In this document: positions 33,876 to 42,993 of the stretch, in pieces | Numbering within the stretch: position 1 is the stretch's first letter | How the letters are laid out: the number at the start of each line of letters is the position of its first letter | Assembly (NCBI GenBank): GCA_039180025.1 | Contig: JBCDDZ010000001.1 | Span: 83,998-147,997 of the forward strand | Reading direction: 5' to 3' | Length of the DNA: 64,000 nucleotides | From: Algisphaera sp039180025 | GTDB taxonomy: Bacteria; Planctomycetota; Phycisphaerae; Phycisphaerales; Phycisphaeraceae | Notes under the pieces: model-generated | What the model saw: the letters and a program-made list of their open reading frames with translations, nothing else | What the model was told of the DNA's origin: nothing | The model's database searches: none | Translations under genes and position numbers: made by a program

Positions 33876-35567
33876 ATGAACTTCCGTGAGCGTTTTGACG
33901 GCTTTGACCTTAAGGGTGATCTGTTCGGCGGTATCACGACGGCGGTCATTTCGCTGCCGTTGGCTTTGGCGTTTGGGGTGGCGTCCGGTGCGGGGCCGCA
34001 GGCCGGGCTGTACGGCGCGGTTTTGGTGGGGCTGTTTGCGGCATTGTTTGGGGGGGCACGGACGCTGATCTCCGAGCCCACCGGGCCGATGACGGTGGTC
34101 ATGACCGCGGTGGTGACGGCGCTGATTGCGGCCAACCCGGAGCAGGGGTTGGCGATGGCGTTCGCCGTCGTGATGGTGGCAGGGGCGACCCAGGTGGTCT
34201 TGGGGCTGTGCCGGCTGGGGCGTTATATCGCGCTGATGCCCTACAGCGTGATCTCGGGGTTCATGTCGGGGATCGGGGTGCTGCTGATCCTGATGCAACT
34301 CGGGCCGCTGACTGGCCAGGATTCGCCCGGCGGGGGTGCGGTGGGCGTGGTGATGGCGCTGCCGGAGATGGCGCGGGGTATCCATCTGCCCGAGGCCGGG
34401 CTGGCGCTGCTGACGCTGCTGGTGTTGTTCGCGATGCCTAAAAGCTGGCGGAAGTATTGCCCGCCGCACCTGCTGGCCTTGGTCGTCGGCACGGTCCTGA
34501 GTCTACTCGTCTTTGTTTCCGTCGATCTGCGGCGGATCGGCGAGATCCCGATGGGTCTGCCCACGTTTCGGCTCCCGGTTTTCTCCTACGACCGGTTGAC
34601 GCTGATCCTGGTGGAAGGCATCGTCCTCGGGCTGCTGGGCTGTATCGATTCGCTGCTGACGGCGAAGATCGCGGACAGCCTCACGCGGCAGCAGCACGAT
34701 TCCAACCGTGAACTGATCGGCCAGGGGGTGGGCAACATGGTCAGCGGCTTGTTCGGCGGGCTGCCGGGAGCGGGAGCGACGATGGGTACGGTAGTCAATA
34801 TCCAAGTGGGGGCGCGTTCGCCGGTCGCGGGGATCGTGCGGGCTCTGCTGCTGCTGCTGGTGATCCTGGTGCTGGCGCCGCTGCTAGAGTCGGTGCCGAT
34901 GGCGGTGCTGGCGGCGATCGCGTTCAAAGTCGGTTTCGACATCCTGGATTGGAGCTTCCTTAAGCGTGTGCATCTGGTGTCGCGCACCGCCACGTTGATC
35001 ATGTATAGCGTGATGGGGCTTACCGTCTTTGTCGATCTCGTGGTGGCGGTCGGGCTCGGGGTGTTTATCGCGAATATCCTGACGATCGACCGTCTGTCCC
35101 GGTTACAGTCGGCGGAGGTCCAGCCGATCACCGCCAGCGGCGAAGAACTATCACTCGATCCGCGGGAGCGTACGGTATTCGAGCAAGGCCACGGTCAAAT
35201 ACTATTGATGTATCTCAGCGGGCCGATGATCTTCGGCGTGGCCAACGCGATCACCCGACAGTCTGACGCGGTCAAGAGTAAGCAAGCCAAGGCGCTGATT
35301 ATCGACCTTCAGGACGTGCCGATCTTGTCGACCACGATCGCGTTGGCGCTGGAGAACCTGGTGCTCGAAGCGCGCGACGCGGGGATCGCGGTGTCCATCG
35401 CCGGTGCTTCCGGGGAGACCCGGAGCCGACTCGAACGCATCCACAACACCGGCCCGGTGAGCCTGGTTTTTCTCGACACCCGCCTTGCCGCGCTCGAAGC
35501 CGCCTTGGCCGATATCGAGCGGAGCGGAGCGGGAGAGCCAACGAGCCCCGAGACCGTCCAGGCGTAG
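33876..35567 (+). CDS. SulP family anion transporter with STAS domain
   Basis: The chosen ATG at 33876 gives 563 residues; an ATG at 33852 and the upstream open frame are alternatives. The first ~415 residues hold about eleven membrane helices, with the SulP patterns GGITTAVISLPLALAFGVAS (~17-36) and SEPTGPMTVVMTAVVTALIA (~66-85), and GCIDSLLTAKIADSLTRQQH in the core. The C-terminal ~120 residues form a STAS domain with AKALIIDLQDVPILSTTIAL. SulP members carry sulfate, bicarbonate or other anions. PEP carboxylase, which uses bicarbonate, follows 172 bases downstream in the same direction, so bicarbonate is the likeliest substrate. Confidence 0.92.
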   Translation: MNFRERFDGFDLKGDLFGGITTAVISLPLALAFGVASGAGPQAGLYGAVLVGLFAALFGGARTLISEPTGPMTVVMTAVVTALIAANPEQGLAMAFAVVMVAGATQVVLGLCRLGRYIALMPYSVISGFMSGIGVLLILMQLGPLTGQDSPGGGAVGVVMALPEMARGIHLPEAGLALLTLLVLFAMPKSWRKYCPPHLLALVVGTVLSLLVFVSVDLRRIGEIPMGLPTFRLPVFSYDRLTLILVEGIVLGLLGCIDSLLTAKIADSLTRQQHDSNRELIGQGVGNMVSGLFGGLPGAGATMGTVVNIQVGARSPVAGIVRALLLLLVILVLAPLLESVPMAVLAAIAFKVGFDILDWSFLKRVHLVSRTATLIMYSVMGLTVFVDLVVAVGLGVFIANILTIDRLSRLQSAEVQPITASGEELSLDPRERTVFEQGHGQILLMYLSGPMIFGVANAITRQSDAVKSKQAKALIIDLQDVPILSTTIALALENLVLEARDAGIAVSIAGASGETRSRLERIHNTGPVSLVFLDTRLAALEAALADIERSGAGEPTSPETVQA

Positions 35568-35739
35568 GCCTTGGCCCATGCCCGGTAGAAGCGCCCACGG
35601 CTCGTCGTGGCTGCTCCCCGATCCCGATAGACCACGGACCCACAGCCGCCACCGCTCATGACGGCAGAGTGAACCGTGAGGCCGAAAAGGGTCTATGCTT
35701 GCCCGTTTCGCTGAGCATGGACCCGAAAGGAATGGATAG

Positions 35740-38520
35740 ATGAAGGTGCTTGAATCCGATCGTGTCATGGACAGCCTGCGTCTTTTGATGACGGCGTTCG
35801 ACCGCATGTTAGGCAGTGTAAAAGAAGACGACGTCGCCGAACAACTGCCATGGCGGCGGTTGTGGCGAGCATCCGACGGCGGGGAAGACGCGCCCGACGG
35901 GCCCTCGCCCCAGCACTTTCCTCCCGGCCGCTTCGAAGATTGTCTGCAGGCTTCCGCGATCGCGTTCCGGTTGCTAAGCCATGCGGAAGAAAACGCGGTG
36001 GCGCAGCGGCGGCGTCACGCGGACCTGGCGGCCGATACGCTCGGCGAGTCGGGTACGTGGGAGCAGGCGTTCGCGTGCGGCCTCAGCCTGGGGCTGGAGC
36101 CTGAAGCGATGGCGCAATGTTTGGCGGCCGTCGAAGTCGAGCCGGTGCTCACCGCCCACCCGACCGAGAGCACACGCCAGACTGTACTGGAGCAGCACCG
36201 CCAGCTCTACCGGCTGATTGTGGAACTGGAAAACAGCATGTGGGCGCCGGCCGAGCGGGCCGACTTCGAAGCGGGGATCGAGGCCTGTCTCGAACGCCTG
36301 TGGCGGACCGGGGAGATCTATTTAGAGAAGCCCGGTCTCGCCGACGAACGCCGGCTGGTGCTTTATTTTCTGCGTGACGTCTTTCCTGCGGTCTTGCCTT
36401 GGGCTTCACGGCGTATCCGCGATGCTTGGCTGAGTTGCGGGCTGCCCGCGGAGAAACTCCGCGGCTTCCAGGCCATGCCGAAAGTCCGGTTCGGCACGTG
36501 GGTCGGCGGCGACCGCGACGGGCACCCGGGCGTCACGGCAAAGGTCACCGAGGAGACGCTCGCGTTATCCAGAGAGACCGCCTGCCAGCTTGTGGATAGC
36601 GAACTCGCCGGCCTCGCGTCCCGGCTGAGTCTGGCCGTCCGCCGGCAAGCGGCCCCGCCAGAGCTGGCGCACGCGATCAAAGAACGGACGACGCTTCTGC
36701 AGGTCCAGGGCGACGACGTCCGCGCTCGTAACGCGGAAGAGCCTTGGCGGCAATGGCTGAATCTGATGCGTGTCCGCCTCGGGCTCGCCCCGGAAGCGGG
36801 GGGCTACGTGAGCGCGGCGGAAGTGATTATCGATCTGCAATTCTTGCGGTCGACCCTGGAAAACGTGGGGGCCCAGCGTCTGGCGATCCGGGAGGTTGAT
36901 CCGGTGTTGGAGCTTACCCGGTGCTTCGGTTTGCACTTGGCGGTACTCGATATCCGACAAAACAGCGCTTTTCACGACCGTGCCCTGGCATCGCTCCTGC
37001 ATGAAGCCGGTATCGAGGAGGGGGAAGCGTATCCGGATTGGCCGCTGACGCGGCGTCGCGCACTGCTTAACGACGAACTCGCGACGTCAAGGCCGTTTAC
37101 CGGCCAACGCGAAGTGCCCGAGGGCGAAGCCCGCGACGTGCTCGATGCGTACCGGGTTTTGGCCCGCCATATCGAGCGGTTCGGCACGGATGGCCTCGGC
37201 GCCCTGATCGTCAGCATGACACGCAGCGCCGAAGACCTGTTCGCGGTTTACCTGCTGGCCCGCGATGCCGGGCTGTTGCGAGCGGCGGACGGCCGGCATT
37301 GGTGCCCGCTCGAAATCGTGCCGCTGTTCGAGACGATCGATGACCTCGAGCGTGCCCCCGAGATCCTCCGCGATTACCTGTCGCATCCGCTGGTCCGCGA
37401 GAGCCTGCACCAGCAGGCCGCGGCGGCCGATCGCGAGCGTCCGGTTCAGCAAGTCATGGTCGGCTACAGCGACAGCGGCAAAGACGGGGGCATTGTCGCC
37501 AGCTTCTGGAGCCTCTACCGCGCCCAGCAGGCGATGGTCGCCGTCGCGTCTGAATACGGCGTGGACCTGCGCTTCTTTCATGGCCGCGGCGGCTCGATCG
37601 GCCGAGGGTCGGGGCCGACACACCGCTTTATCCGAGCGCTGCCCCGGCAGAGCACGCGGGGACGGCTCCGGCTAACCGAACAGGGCGAGACGATCTCCCA
37701 AAAATACGCGAACCGCATCACCGCGGCCCACCACCTCGAACTCCTCGGGGCCGGGGTGTTTGCCGCTGCCGTACGGGATCGGCACGAAAACGACTGCGGG
37801 GTGGGGCTGCCCGAACTCATGGATCGCCTGAGCGTCGAAAGCAAGCGGACCTACCGCGGGTTGCTTGAAACCGAAGGGTTCATGGAATTCTTCAGCACGG
37901 CCACGCCGATCGACGCCATCGAGGCCAGCCGTATCGGTTCTCGGCCGCCCCGGCGCACCGGCCGGCGCACTTTGGCCGACCTCCGGGCGATCCCCTGGGT
38001 TTTCGCCTGGAACCAGTCGCGTTTTGTCCTCCCGGGGTGGTTTGGTTTTGGCAGTGCGGTCGATCAGTTACGGGCGGCAGAGCCCGAGAGCTTCGAGCAG
38101 TTGCTGCGTGCCAAAAGCGAAACCGCTGGCCGGTGGGCACCGTTTCATTATCTGGTCAGCAATGTTGCCACCGCGTGGATGATGGCCTCCCCCGCGCGGA
38201 TGCGTGACTACGCGGCGTTGGTCGACGACGCCGAAACCCGCCATATACTCCTGACCCGGATCGAAGAAGAACACGCCCTTACCGGCGCGCTCTTGGAGCG
38301 GCTCTACGCGGCCCCCCTGGCGGAAGCGCGGCCGCGGATTCACGCGGTCCTTTCACTCCGGGACGAAGCCTTGACGCCCGTCCACCGATGCCAGATCGAC
38401 ATGCTCAGGGAGTGGCGGCATTCGGTCGCCACAGACAAAAACCAAGAAGCTCAGCAAAAACTTTCATCGCTCCTGCTGAGCGTCAACACCATCGCCGCGG
38501 GCCTCGGGGTGACCGGCTAG
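35740..38520 (+). CDS. ppc: Phosphoenolpyruvate carboxylase
   Basis: The enzyme adds bicarbonate to phosphoenolpyruvate to give oxaloacetate, refilling the citric acid cycle. The 926-residue length is normal. Seen are the first active-site motif VLTAHPTES with His140, GTWVGGDRDGHPGVT (~251-265), the second signature VMVGYSDSGKDGG with Lys581, FFHGRGGSIGRGSGPTHRFI (~610-630) and EQGETISQKYAN. The C terminus ends GVTG, a variant of the usual -NTG ending. An AAAGGAA site lies just before the ATG. It neighbours a SulP transporter. Ends with a strong bidirectional terminator after an IS remnant. Confidence 0.97.
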   Translation: MKVLESDRVMDSLRLLMTAFDRMLGSVKEDDVAEQLPWRRLWRASDGGEDAPDGPSPQHFPPGRFEDCLQASAIAFRLLSHAEENAVAQRRRHADLAADTLGESGTWEQAFACGLSLGLEPEAMAQCLAAVEVEPVLTAHPTESTRQTVLEQHRQLYRLIVELENSMWAPAERADFEAGIEACLERLWRTGEIYLEKPGLADERRLVLYFLRDVFPAVLPWASRRIRDAWLSCGLPAEKLRGFQAMPKVRFGTWVGGDRDGHPGVTAKVTEETLALSRETACQLVDSELAGLASRLSLAVRRQAAPPELAHAIKERTTLLQVQGDDVRARNAEEPWRQWLNLMRVRLGLAPEAGGYVSAAEVIIDLQFLRSTLENVGAQRLAIREVDPVLELTRCFGLHLAVLDIRQNSAFHDRALASLLHEAGIEEGEAYPDWPLTRRRALLNDELATSRPFTGQREVPEGEARDVLDAYRVLARHIERFGTDGLGALIVSMTRSAEDLFAVYLLARDAGLLRAADGRHWCPLEIVPLFETIDDLERAPEILRDYLSHPLVRESLHQQAAAADRERPVQQVMVGYSDSGKDGGIVASFWSLYRAQQAMVAVASEYGVDLRFFHGRGGSIGRGSGPTHRFIRALPRQSTRGRLRLTEQGETISQKYANRITAAHHLELLGAGVFAAAVRDRHENDCGVGLPELMDRLSVESKRTYRGLLETEGFMEFFSTATPIDAIEASRIGSRPPRRTGRRTLADLRAIPWVFAWNQSRFVLPGWFGFGSAVDQLRAAEPESFEQLLRAKSETAGRWAPFHYLVSNVATAWMMASPARMRDYAALVDDAETRHILLTRIEEEHALTGALLERLYAAPLAEARPRIHAVLSLRDEALTPVHRCQIDMLREWRHSVATDKNQEAQQKLSSLLLSVNTIAAGLGVTG

Positions 38521-38690
38521 AGCGTTCGGCTTCAGCCCAAACACAAGGGCCACGTCTGGAGCGACGACTTCGTGCAGACCCGACCCCGCGATACTCGGGG
38601 CTTCCGTATGTGGGCGATCATCGACGGGTCACACGGGAGTGCTTAGCGATCGATAGGGCGCGGAACCTGAACCACGCTGTGGCGTCAAAA
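38521..38690 (+). pseudogene. Fragment of an IS3-type transposase
   Basis: Just after the ppc stop one frame reads QPKHKGHVWSDDFVQTRPRD and then MWAIIDG, and after a frameshift near 38625 another reads TRECLAIDRARNLNH. These match the start of the IS3 orfB integrase core (W-x-x-D-F, then D-E-Y-T-R-E-C-L). About 50 codons remain and the rest of the element is gone. Confidence 0.65.
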
Positions 38691-38725
38691 AAACCCACGG
38701 ATGATCATTGATCATCCGTGGGTTT
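38691..38725. terminator. Bidirectional intrinsic terminator
   Basis: AAACCCACGGATGATCA (38691-38707) pairs perfectly with 38709-38725, with extra A residues to the left and T residues to the right. It lies between convergent ppc and the secretin-like gene and can serve both. Confidence 0.9.
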
Positions 38726-38785
38726 GGCTTCAGCCAATGCTATACCCGAAGTCGGAATGCACTGAAATTCCGAGATGGTGACCGA

Positions 38786-41700
38786 TTACTGGGCCAGTTC
38801 TTCAAGTCGGTCCGTGATCCCGGGGAAAGATTCTTCTTCACGCTCGTTCTGAATCAGGATCGTAGGCTTGATAAGCACCAGCAGCGTACTCTCCGTTTCG
38901 ACTTTCGAGGTGTTGGTAAACAGCCGATTGAGAATCGGGAGCTTCGAAAGAACCGGTACGCCTGATTCGATCTCTGCTTCTTCCACCAGGCGTTGTCCGC
39001 CTATTAAGAGCGTTCCGCCATCAGGGACGCTCACGGTCGCTTTAATGGTGGTGATATCCACGATGGGCAATTGAACCGCGAGCCCCGAGTCGATGATGAT
39101 CGGCGGCGAGCCGTCGTCGCCATCGATAATAATTGTCTGGGTGATCGGGAAATCGTCAATGTCCACGATGTCCGCGAGGCTGGGCCGGAGTGTCATCGTG
39201 ACGTAGCGACGATCGGCCGAGATGGTCCCTTCGACGTCCAAGACCACACCAGATTGGGTAATCGAAATCGTGATGTCGAATCCGCCGGAGTCCGGGATCG
39301 GTTCGAGGTCGGAGATAAATGAGACTTCCTGGGTGACCACTACGTAGGCTCGCTGGCCGTTAAAGAACGTGACCCGCGGGGCCGTGAGCGAAACCGAGTT
39401 TTGGTTTGCTAAAGTTGACTCGACCAGGAAGTTCACCGAAAGGTCGTCGATAAAGCTGACGCCCAGGCTCAGGGCAGGGTCGCCGGTGAAAAACGGCTCG
39501 AACGCGCTAGCCACCGTGACTGCACTACTGAGGTCATTCGTGCTCTGGCTCGCGACAATCGGCTGGAACCCGGAGTTCACGAGGCTGCCGTCGAACGGAC
39601 TCACAACGAGTGGGCCGTCGGCGTCGCCCACCCAGGCGACATCGATATCCAAAAGTGTTTCATCCAAGAAGGTGCTGTCCACCAAAAGGAATCGGGCTTC
39701 GACTGAGATCTGAATCGCCCGGGTTTCGCGGAGTTTTTCTAATAGCGCGAACACTTCACGATGATTATCGGGAGTGGTTTTGATAATCAGGCTGCTGTTG
39801 AGCTCGCGGACGCTTGATTCACCTTGATCCCATTCTTCAATGGTGCCGACCGTTTCCTGGATAAGCTCGGTAATCTGCTCGATAATTTCTTCACGCGTAA
39901 TTTCTTCTTCATCATCGTCGTCTTGTTCGTCGCCGAAGATGCTGCCGCCGCCCCCTCCGCCGCCACCGCCACCACCCGAGTTCGTGTTTGACAACGAATC
40001 GGTGAGGCTGAACTCGGGTGCGTCGGTGAAGTTGGGTACTTGCACCAACAGGTCGCGGATGTCATAAACTTCGAGTTCGGTTGAAAGCTTGAGGTCTTCC
40101 AGGCTGGAAATGGTCACGACCCCATCGATGAGCGAATAGCCGATCGTGCCCCCGAAACCCTGAGACGAAGCCTGCTGGAGCACCAATTCCAGGGCCCGGT
40201 CTGCAGGAACGTTATTAAGTTGCAGGGTAATCGGCGCGTCCTGATCGACATCAACTCCTTGGAGCAGCGCGGGCCAGTTCACGAAAATATTGGCCTCGGT
40301 GGTGTCGCGGAGGTAATTGATGACCGACTCGAGGGGGATCGCCTCGAAGTTGATCGGCACGGTTTTCTTGAGTTTGAGTGCTGTTTCGCGGTTCGCTTCG
40401 GACTCCCCCCCGCTGTCGTCGAGACCGCGGATCCGGCGGTCCGAGAGTTCCAACCAGTCCTCGGGGTAGCTGATGATGTCTTGGTAAGGGGTGGTCGCTT
40501 CGATGTTGGTCAAGCTGTTTTGGGCGGAGTGGTAACGCCGAGCTCGGGTCAGGTTTCGATCGGTTACGGCGACCAGTGAATCTTCGATAATGTCTTTGAG
40601 CAACTGAGCCGTGAAATTGCCTGGTTCTTTGAAGAGCGCTTGATCGAGGAGGAGCAGCGCCTCTTCGTATTTCATTTCTTTCTGGAGCTCACGGGCCTCT
40701 TTGACGAGTGCAGTGACTTGATTGCGGTTTTCGCGCCGGGCCTCGGCCAGGGCTTTTTTCTCGTCTTCGGCTTGCTGCTTTTTCGTCGCTTCGAATTCGC
40801 GGATCGCGGCGTCACGCTGCGCGGTCTGTACCTGGACCGAAAGCTCGGTCGCCGCATCACGCATCCGCTTGTATTCGCCGACGCTGAAGAACTCCTGCCG
40901 CTGTTCGATCTCAGACTTCGCCCGTGCCACGCTGTCCGAAGCCAGGGCATAATCTCCGCGTTCGAGTGCTGCCCTTGCCTCGCTCATCGCTTCTTCGTAA
41001 GCGCTCTTGGTGGCTTGGCGGATAATGTTGAAATTATCTACCGCAGCGTCGAGTTGGGGACGCTCCGCGACCGCATCGTTGTTCGCCGCCAGCAGGCTCG
41101 CTTGAATCTCGGGATTGTTGGGATCGAGTTCTTCGGCCTTGGCCAATAGCGTCATGGCGATGTCGCCATAGCCGTCGGCCATCGCCTGCTTCGCATCGCG
41201 GTAGAACTCTTGGGCCATGGCTTGGCGGGCCTGGACGAACAAATCCTCGGTTGTCGACGAGACCGGAGCCGGCGGAGTTGTGGTGAGAGCCGGAGCACCA
41301 GCTGTTGATCCATCGGACCCGGTTGAGGGTGGGGCCGATGCGGTCTGTGGCTCGGGTTCCGCGACCTGCCCGGACGACGCACGGACCTCAGCGATCCGGT
41401 CGGTACCACGTTTAATCCGCTGCTGATCGAACCAGCCCAAGTCGGCACCGGACGCGCTGACCGCCGCAAACTTCGTGGCCGCCCTGTCTAGTCGACCCGC
41501 GGCCAGATCGGTCTCGGCGGAGTCGAGGGTCCGCTTGGCCTGCGTGGTATCGGTGTTGAGTTCACGAAGCAGGTCTGCCAAACGAGCCTGGGCGATCTGC
41601 CCGGTCTCTCCGCCTTGTTCGATGAGCGACGTGTAAAGGGCGACCGCGGTGCCCGGGTCGTTTTCCACCGCGGCGTCGGCCTGGGCCAACGTCTCTTGTG

Positions 41701-42034
41701 ACGAAGAAGCTTCGACGGCCGGTGAAGTTGCGGGCGTGGGGGTTTCTGCCGGGGCGGGGGCGGGAGTCACCGGCTCGGGGGGGGATTCCGCAAGGGTTGC
41801 GTCGATTTCCGTTAACGCGGCATACAGCGTCTGTCGCTGCTCCTTTGAAAGGCTGACCGCATCGATTTGGCTTAGCGTCTGCTGAGCCTGGACGAGTTCA
41901 CCAGCCTCCATTTGAGCCAAACCCTGAGCCAGCCTGTCCGCCGCCGTGCTCTGCCCCGACGCCGGGCCGACCGCCGCGACACAGACCGACAAACACGTCA
42001 CGAGAACAACAGCAGCGTGTGAACGTTTGAACAA
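38786..42034 (-). CDS. Large secretin-like outer membrane protein
   Basis: The 1082-residue protein begins with a signal peptide (AVVLVTCLSVCVAAVGPASG). Residues ~30-520 are Ala/Gln/Glu-rich and helical, with TPR-like parts (YEEALLLLDQALFKEPGNFT). Residues ~565-670 hold a secretin N-domain-like region (ETALKLKKTVPINFEAIPLESV; LNNVPADRALELVLQQA). A run of eleven Gly followed by acidic residues lies at ~687-712. The secretin domain occupies the C terminus, with ATVSVPDGGTLLIGGQRL (~1030) and LSKLPILNRLF. It should form an export pore of type II or IV pilus type. Length is about twice a usual GspD. Confidence 0.88.
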   Translation of the reverse strand: MFKRSHAAVVLVTCLSVCVAAVGPASGQSTAADRLAQGLAQMEAGELVQAQQTLSQIDAVSLSKEQRQTLYAALTEIDATLAESPPEPVTPAPAPAETPTPATSPAVEASSSQETLAQADAAVENDPGTAVALYTSLIEQGGETGQIAQARLADLLRELNTDTTQAKRTLDSAETDLAAGRLDRAATKFAAVSASGADLGWFDQQRIKRGTDRIAEVRASSGQVAEPEPQTASAPPSTGSDGSTAGAPALTTTPPAPVSSTTEDLFVQARQAMAQEFYRDAKQAMADGYGDIAMTLLAKAEELDPNNPEIQASLLAANNDAVAERPQLDAAVDNFNIIRQATKSAYEEAMSEARAALERGDYALASDSVARAKSEIEQRQEFFSVGEYKRMRDAATELSVQVQTAQRDAAIREFEATKKQQAEDEKKALAEARRENRNQVTALVKEARELQKEMKYEEALLLLDQALFKEPGNFTAQLLKDIIEDSLVAVTDRNLTRARRYHSAQNSLTNIEATTPYQDIISYPEDWLELSDRRIRGLDDSGGESEANRETALKLKKTVPINFEAIPLESVINYLRDTTEANIFVNWPALLQGVDVDQDAPITLQLNNVPADRALELVLQQASSQGFGGTIGYSLIDGVVTISSLEDLKLSTELEVYDIRDLLVQVPNFTDAPEFSLTDSLSNTNSGGGGGGGGGGGSIFGDEQDDDDEEEITREEIIEQITELIQETVGTIEEWDQGESSVRELNSSLIIKTTPDNHREVFALLEKLRETRAIQISVEARFLLVDSTFLDETLLDIDVAWVGDADGPLVVSPFDGSLVNSGFQPIVASQSTNDLSSAVTVASAFEPFFTGDPALSLGVSFIDDLSVNFLVESTLANQNSVSLTAPRVTFFNGQRAYVVVTQEVSFISDLEPIPDSGGFDITISITQSGVVLDVEGTISADRRYVTMTLRPSLADIVDIDDFPITQTIIIDGDDGSPPIIIDSGLAVQLPIVDITTIKATVSVPDGGTLLIGGQRLVEEAEIESGVPVLSKLPILNRLFTNTSKVETESTLLVLIKPTILIQNEREEESFPGITDRLEELAQ

Positions 42035-42640
42035 AGCGAGGCCTCCGATTGCGGTTCACTAATTTCGATAAGCGGTGAGATTCCCTCGCCAGACGGCGAC
42101 GCCCAAAACGACGCAGGCATCCTCAAAGATACCCGAGCCCGGCAGGTAACGGATTATGCCGTTAATCCCGATTGGATGAATCAGTCTAAATGGCCTTACC
42201 CCTCCACGCAAGTGTTTCCAAGACCTACGCCACTGCGTCCGAGAAGACCTATGTTTTCTCGCTCCCCGCCCGGCTTAATACTGACAACTACTGCTTTCTC
42301 GGACTTGGCCTGCTGCACGTCGCGCCGCTGGTTCTTCGAATCTCTGAAGGTCAGCGCAAGGCCGGCGGGCGGCGAATGGGGAAAAAACAGGCGCTGAAAC
42401 AGGATCATTTCTGCCCGAACCTCAGCCAATCCACCGCGCCGGGCGGACCAAGCTCTGGGGCCAATCGCAGGCCTCGCCCCCGGTGCGGTTCGACCATTTG
42501 CCAAAGCGATAACCCGCGTGATATACTCTTTGATTCGATTTGCACGGCGAGAATTGGTGCCGACAAACAGTCGAAACTGCCTCCCCAATATGCTCGGCAT
42601 CTAAAATCTATATCCATTAATTTACAAGAAGACCTGACTC
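42035..42640. other. Divergent intergenic region before rpmA
   Basis: This 606-base region separates the leftward secretin gene from rpmA. rplU, the usual partner upstream of rpmA, is not here in any frame. A frame from 42190 overlaps rpmA in another phase and is not protein-like. The only clear signal is the promoter listed at 42498-42527. Confidence 0.5.
42498..42527 (+). promoter_or_regulatory. Probable sigma-70 promoter of rpmA
   Basis: TTGCCA (42498-42503) and TATACT (42522-42527) are spaced by 18 bases, about 114 bases before the rpmA start. Confidence 0.6.
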
Positions 42641-42889
42641 ATGGCCCACAAAAAAGGACAAGGCTCGACCAAGAACGGCCGCGACTCAAATCCCCAGTTC
42701 CGCGGCATCAAGCTCTACGGCGGCCAAACCGCCAAGGCCGGCTCGATCATCGTCCGCCAGTGCGGCACGAAGTTTAAGCCCGGCTTCAACGTCGGCCAAG
42801 GCAAAGACGACACGCTCTTCGCCCTCATCCCCGGCACTGTGGAATTTCAAGGCCGTAAAATCCATATCCGCGAAGAAGCGGTCGCCTAA
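42641..42889 (+). CDS. rpmA: Large ribosomal subunit protein L27
   Basis: L27 lies near the peptidyl transferase centre. The 82-residue protein starts MAHKKGQGSTKNGRDSNPQF and has the signature GQTAKAGSIIVRQCGTKFKPG (in parts, residues ~28-48) and GTVEFQGRKIHI. Length is normal. There is no N-terminal extension for cleavage as in Firmicutes. A GAAG sequence upstream may act as ribosome-binding site. The usual rplU-rpmA-obgE order is broken: rplU is absent and obgE lies 2.1 kb away beyond an opposite gene. Confidence 0.97.
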   Translation: MAHKKGQGSTKNGRDSNPQFRGIKLYGGQTAKAGSIIVRQCGTKFKPGFNVGQGKDDTLFALIPGTVEFQGRKIHIREEAVA

Positions 42890-42993
42890 TCCAAAACCAG
42901 GCGTGTCGTTTGCTCGTCTGCACATCGCTCGGCATCCTTAACTAAGTTCTGCACCCGCGCCCCTGACGACGCGGACCTGTTCATTTACATGAT

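Noticed and set aside
42190..42777. 195-codon frame upstream of and overlapping rpmA
   Set aside because: It overlaps rpmA in another phase, lacks a ribosome-binding site, and is not protein-like.
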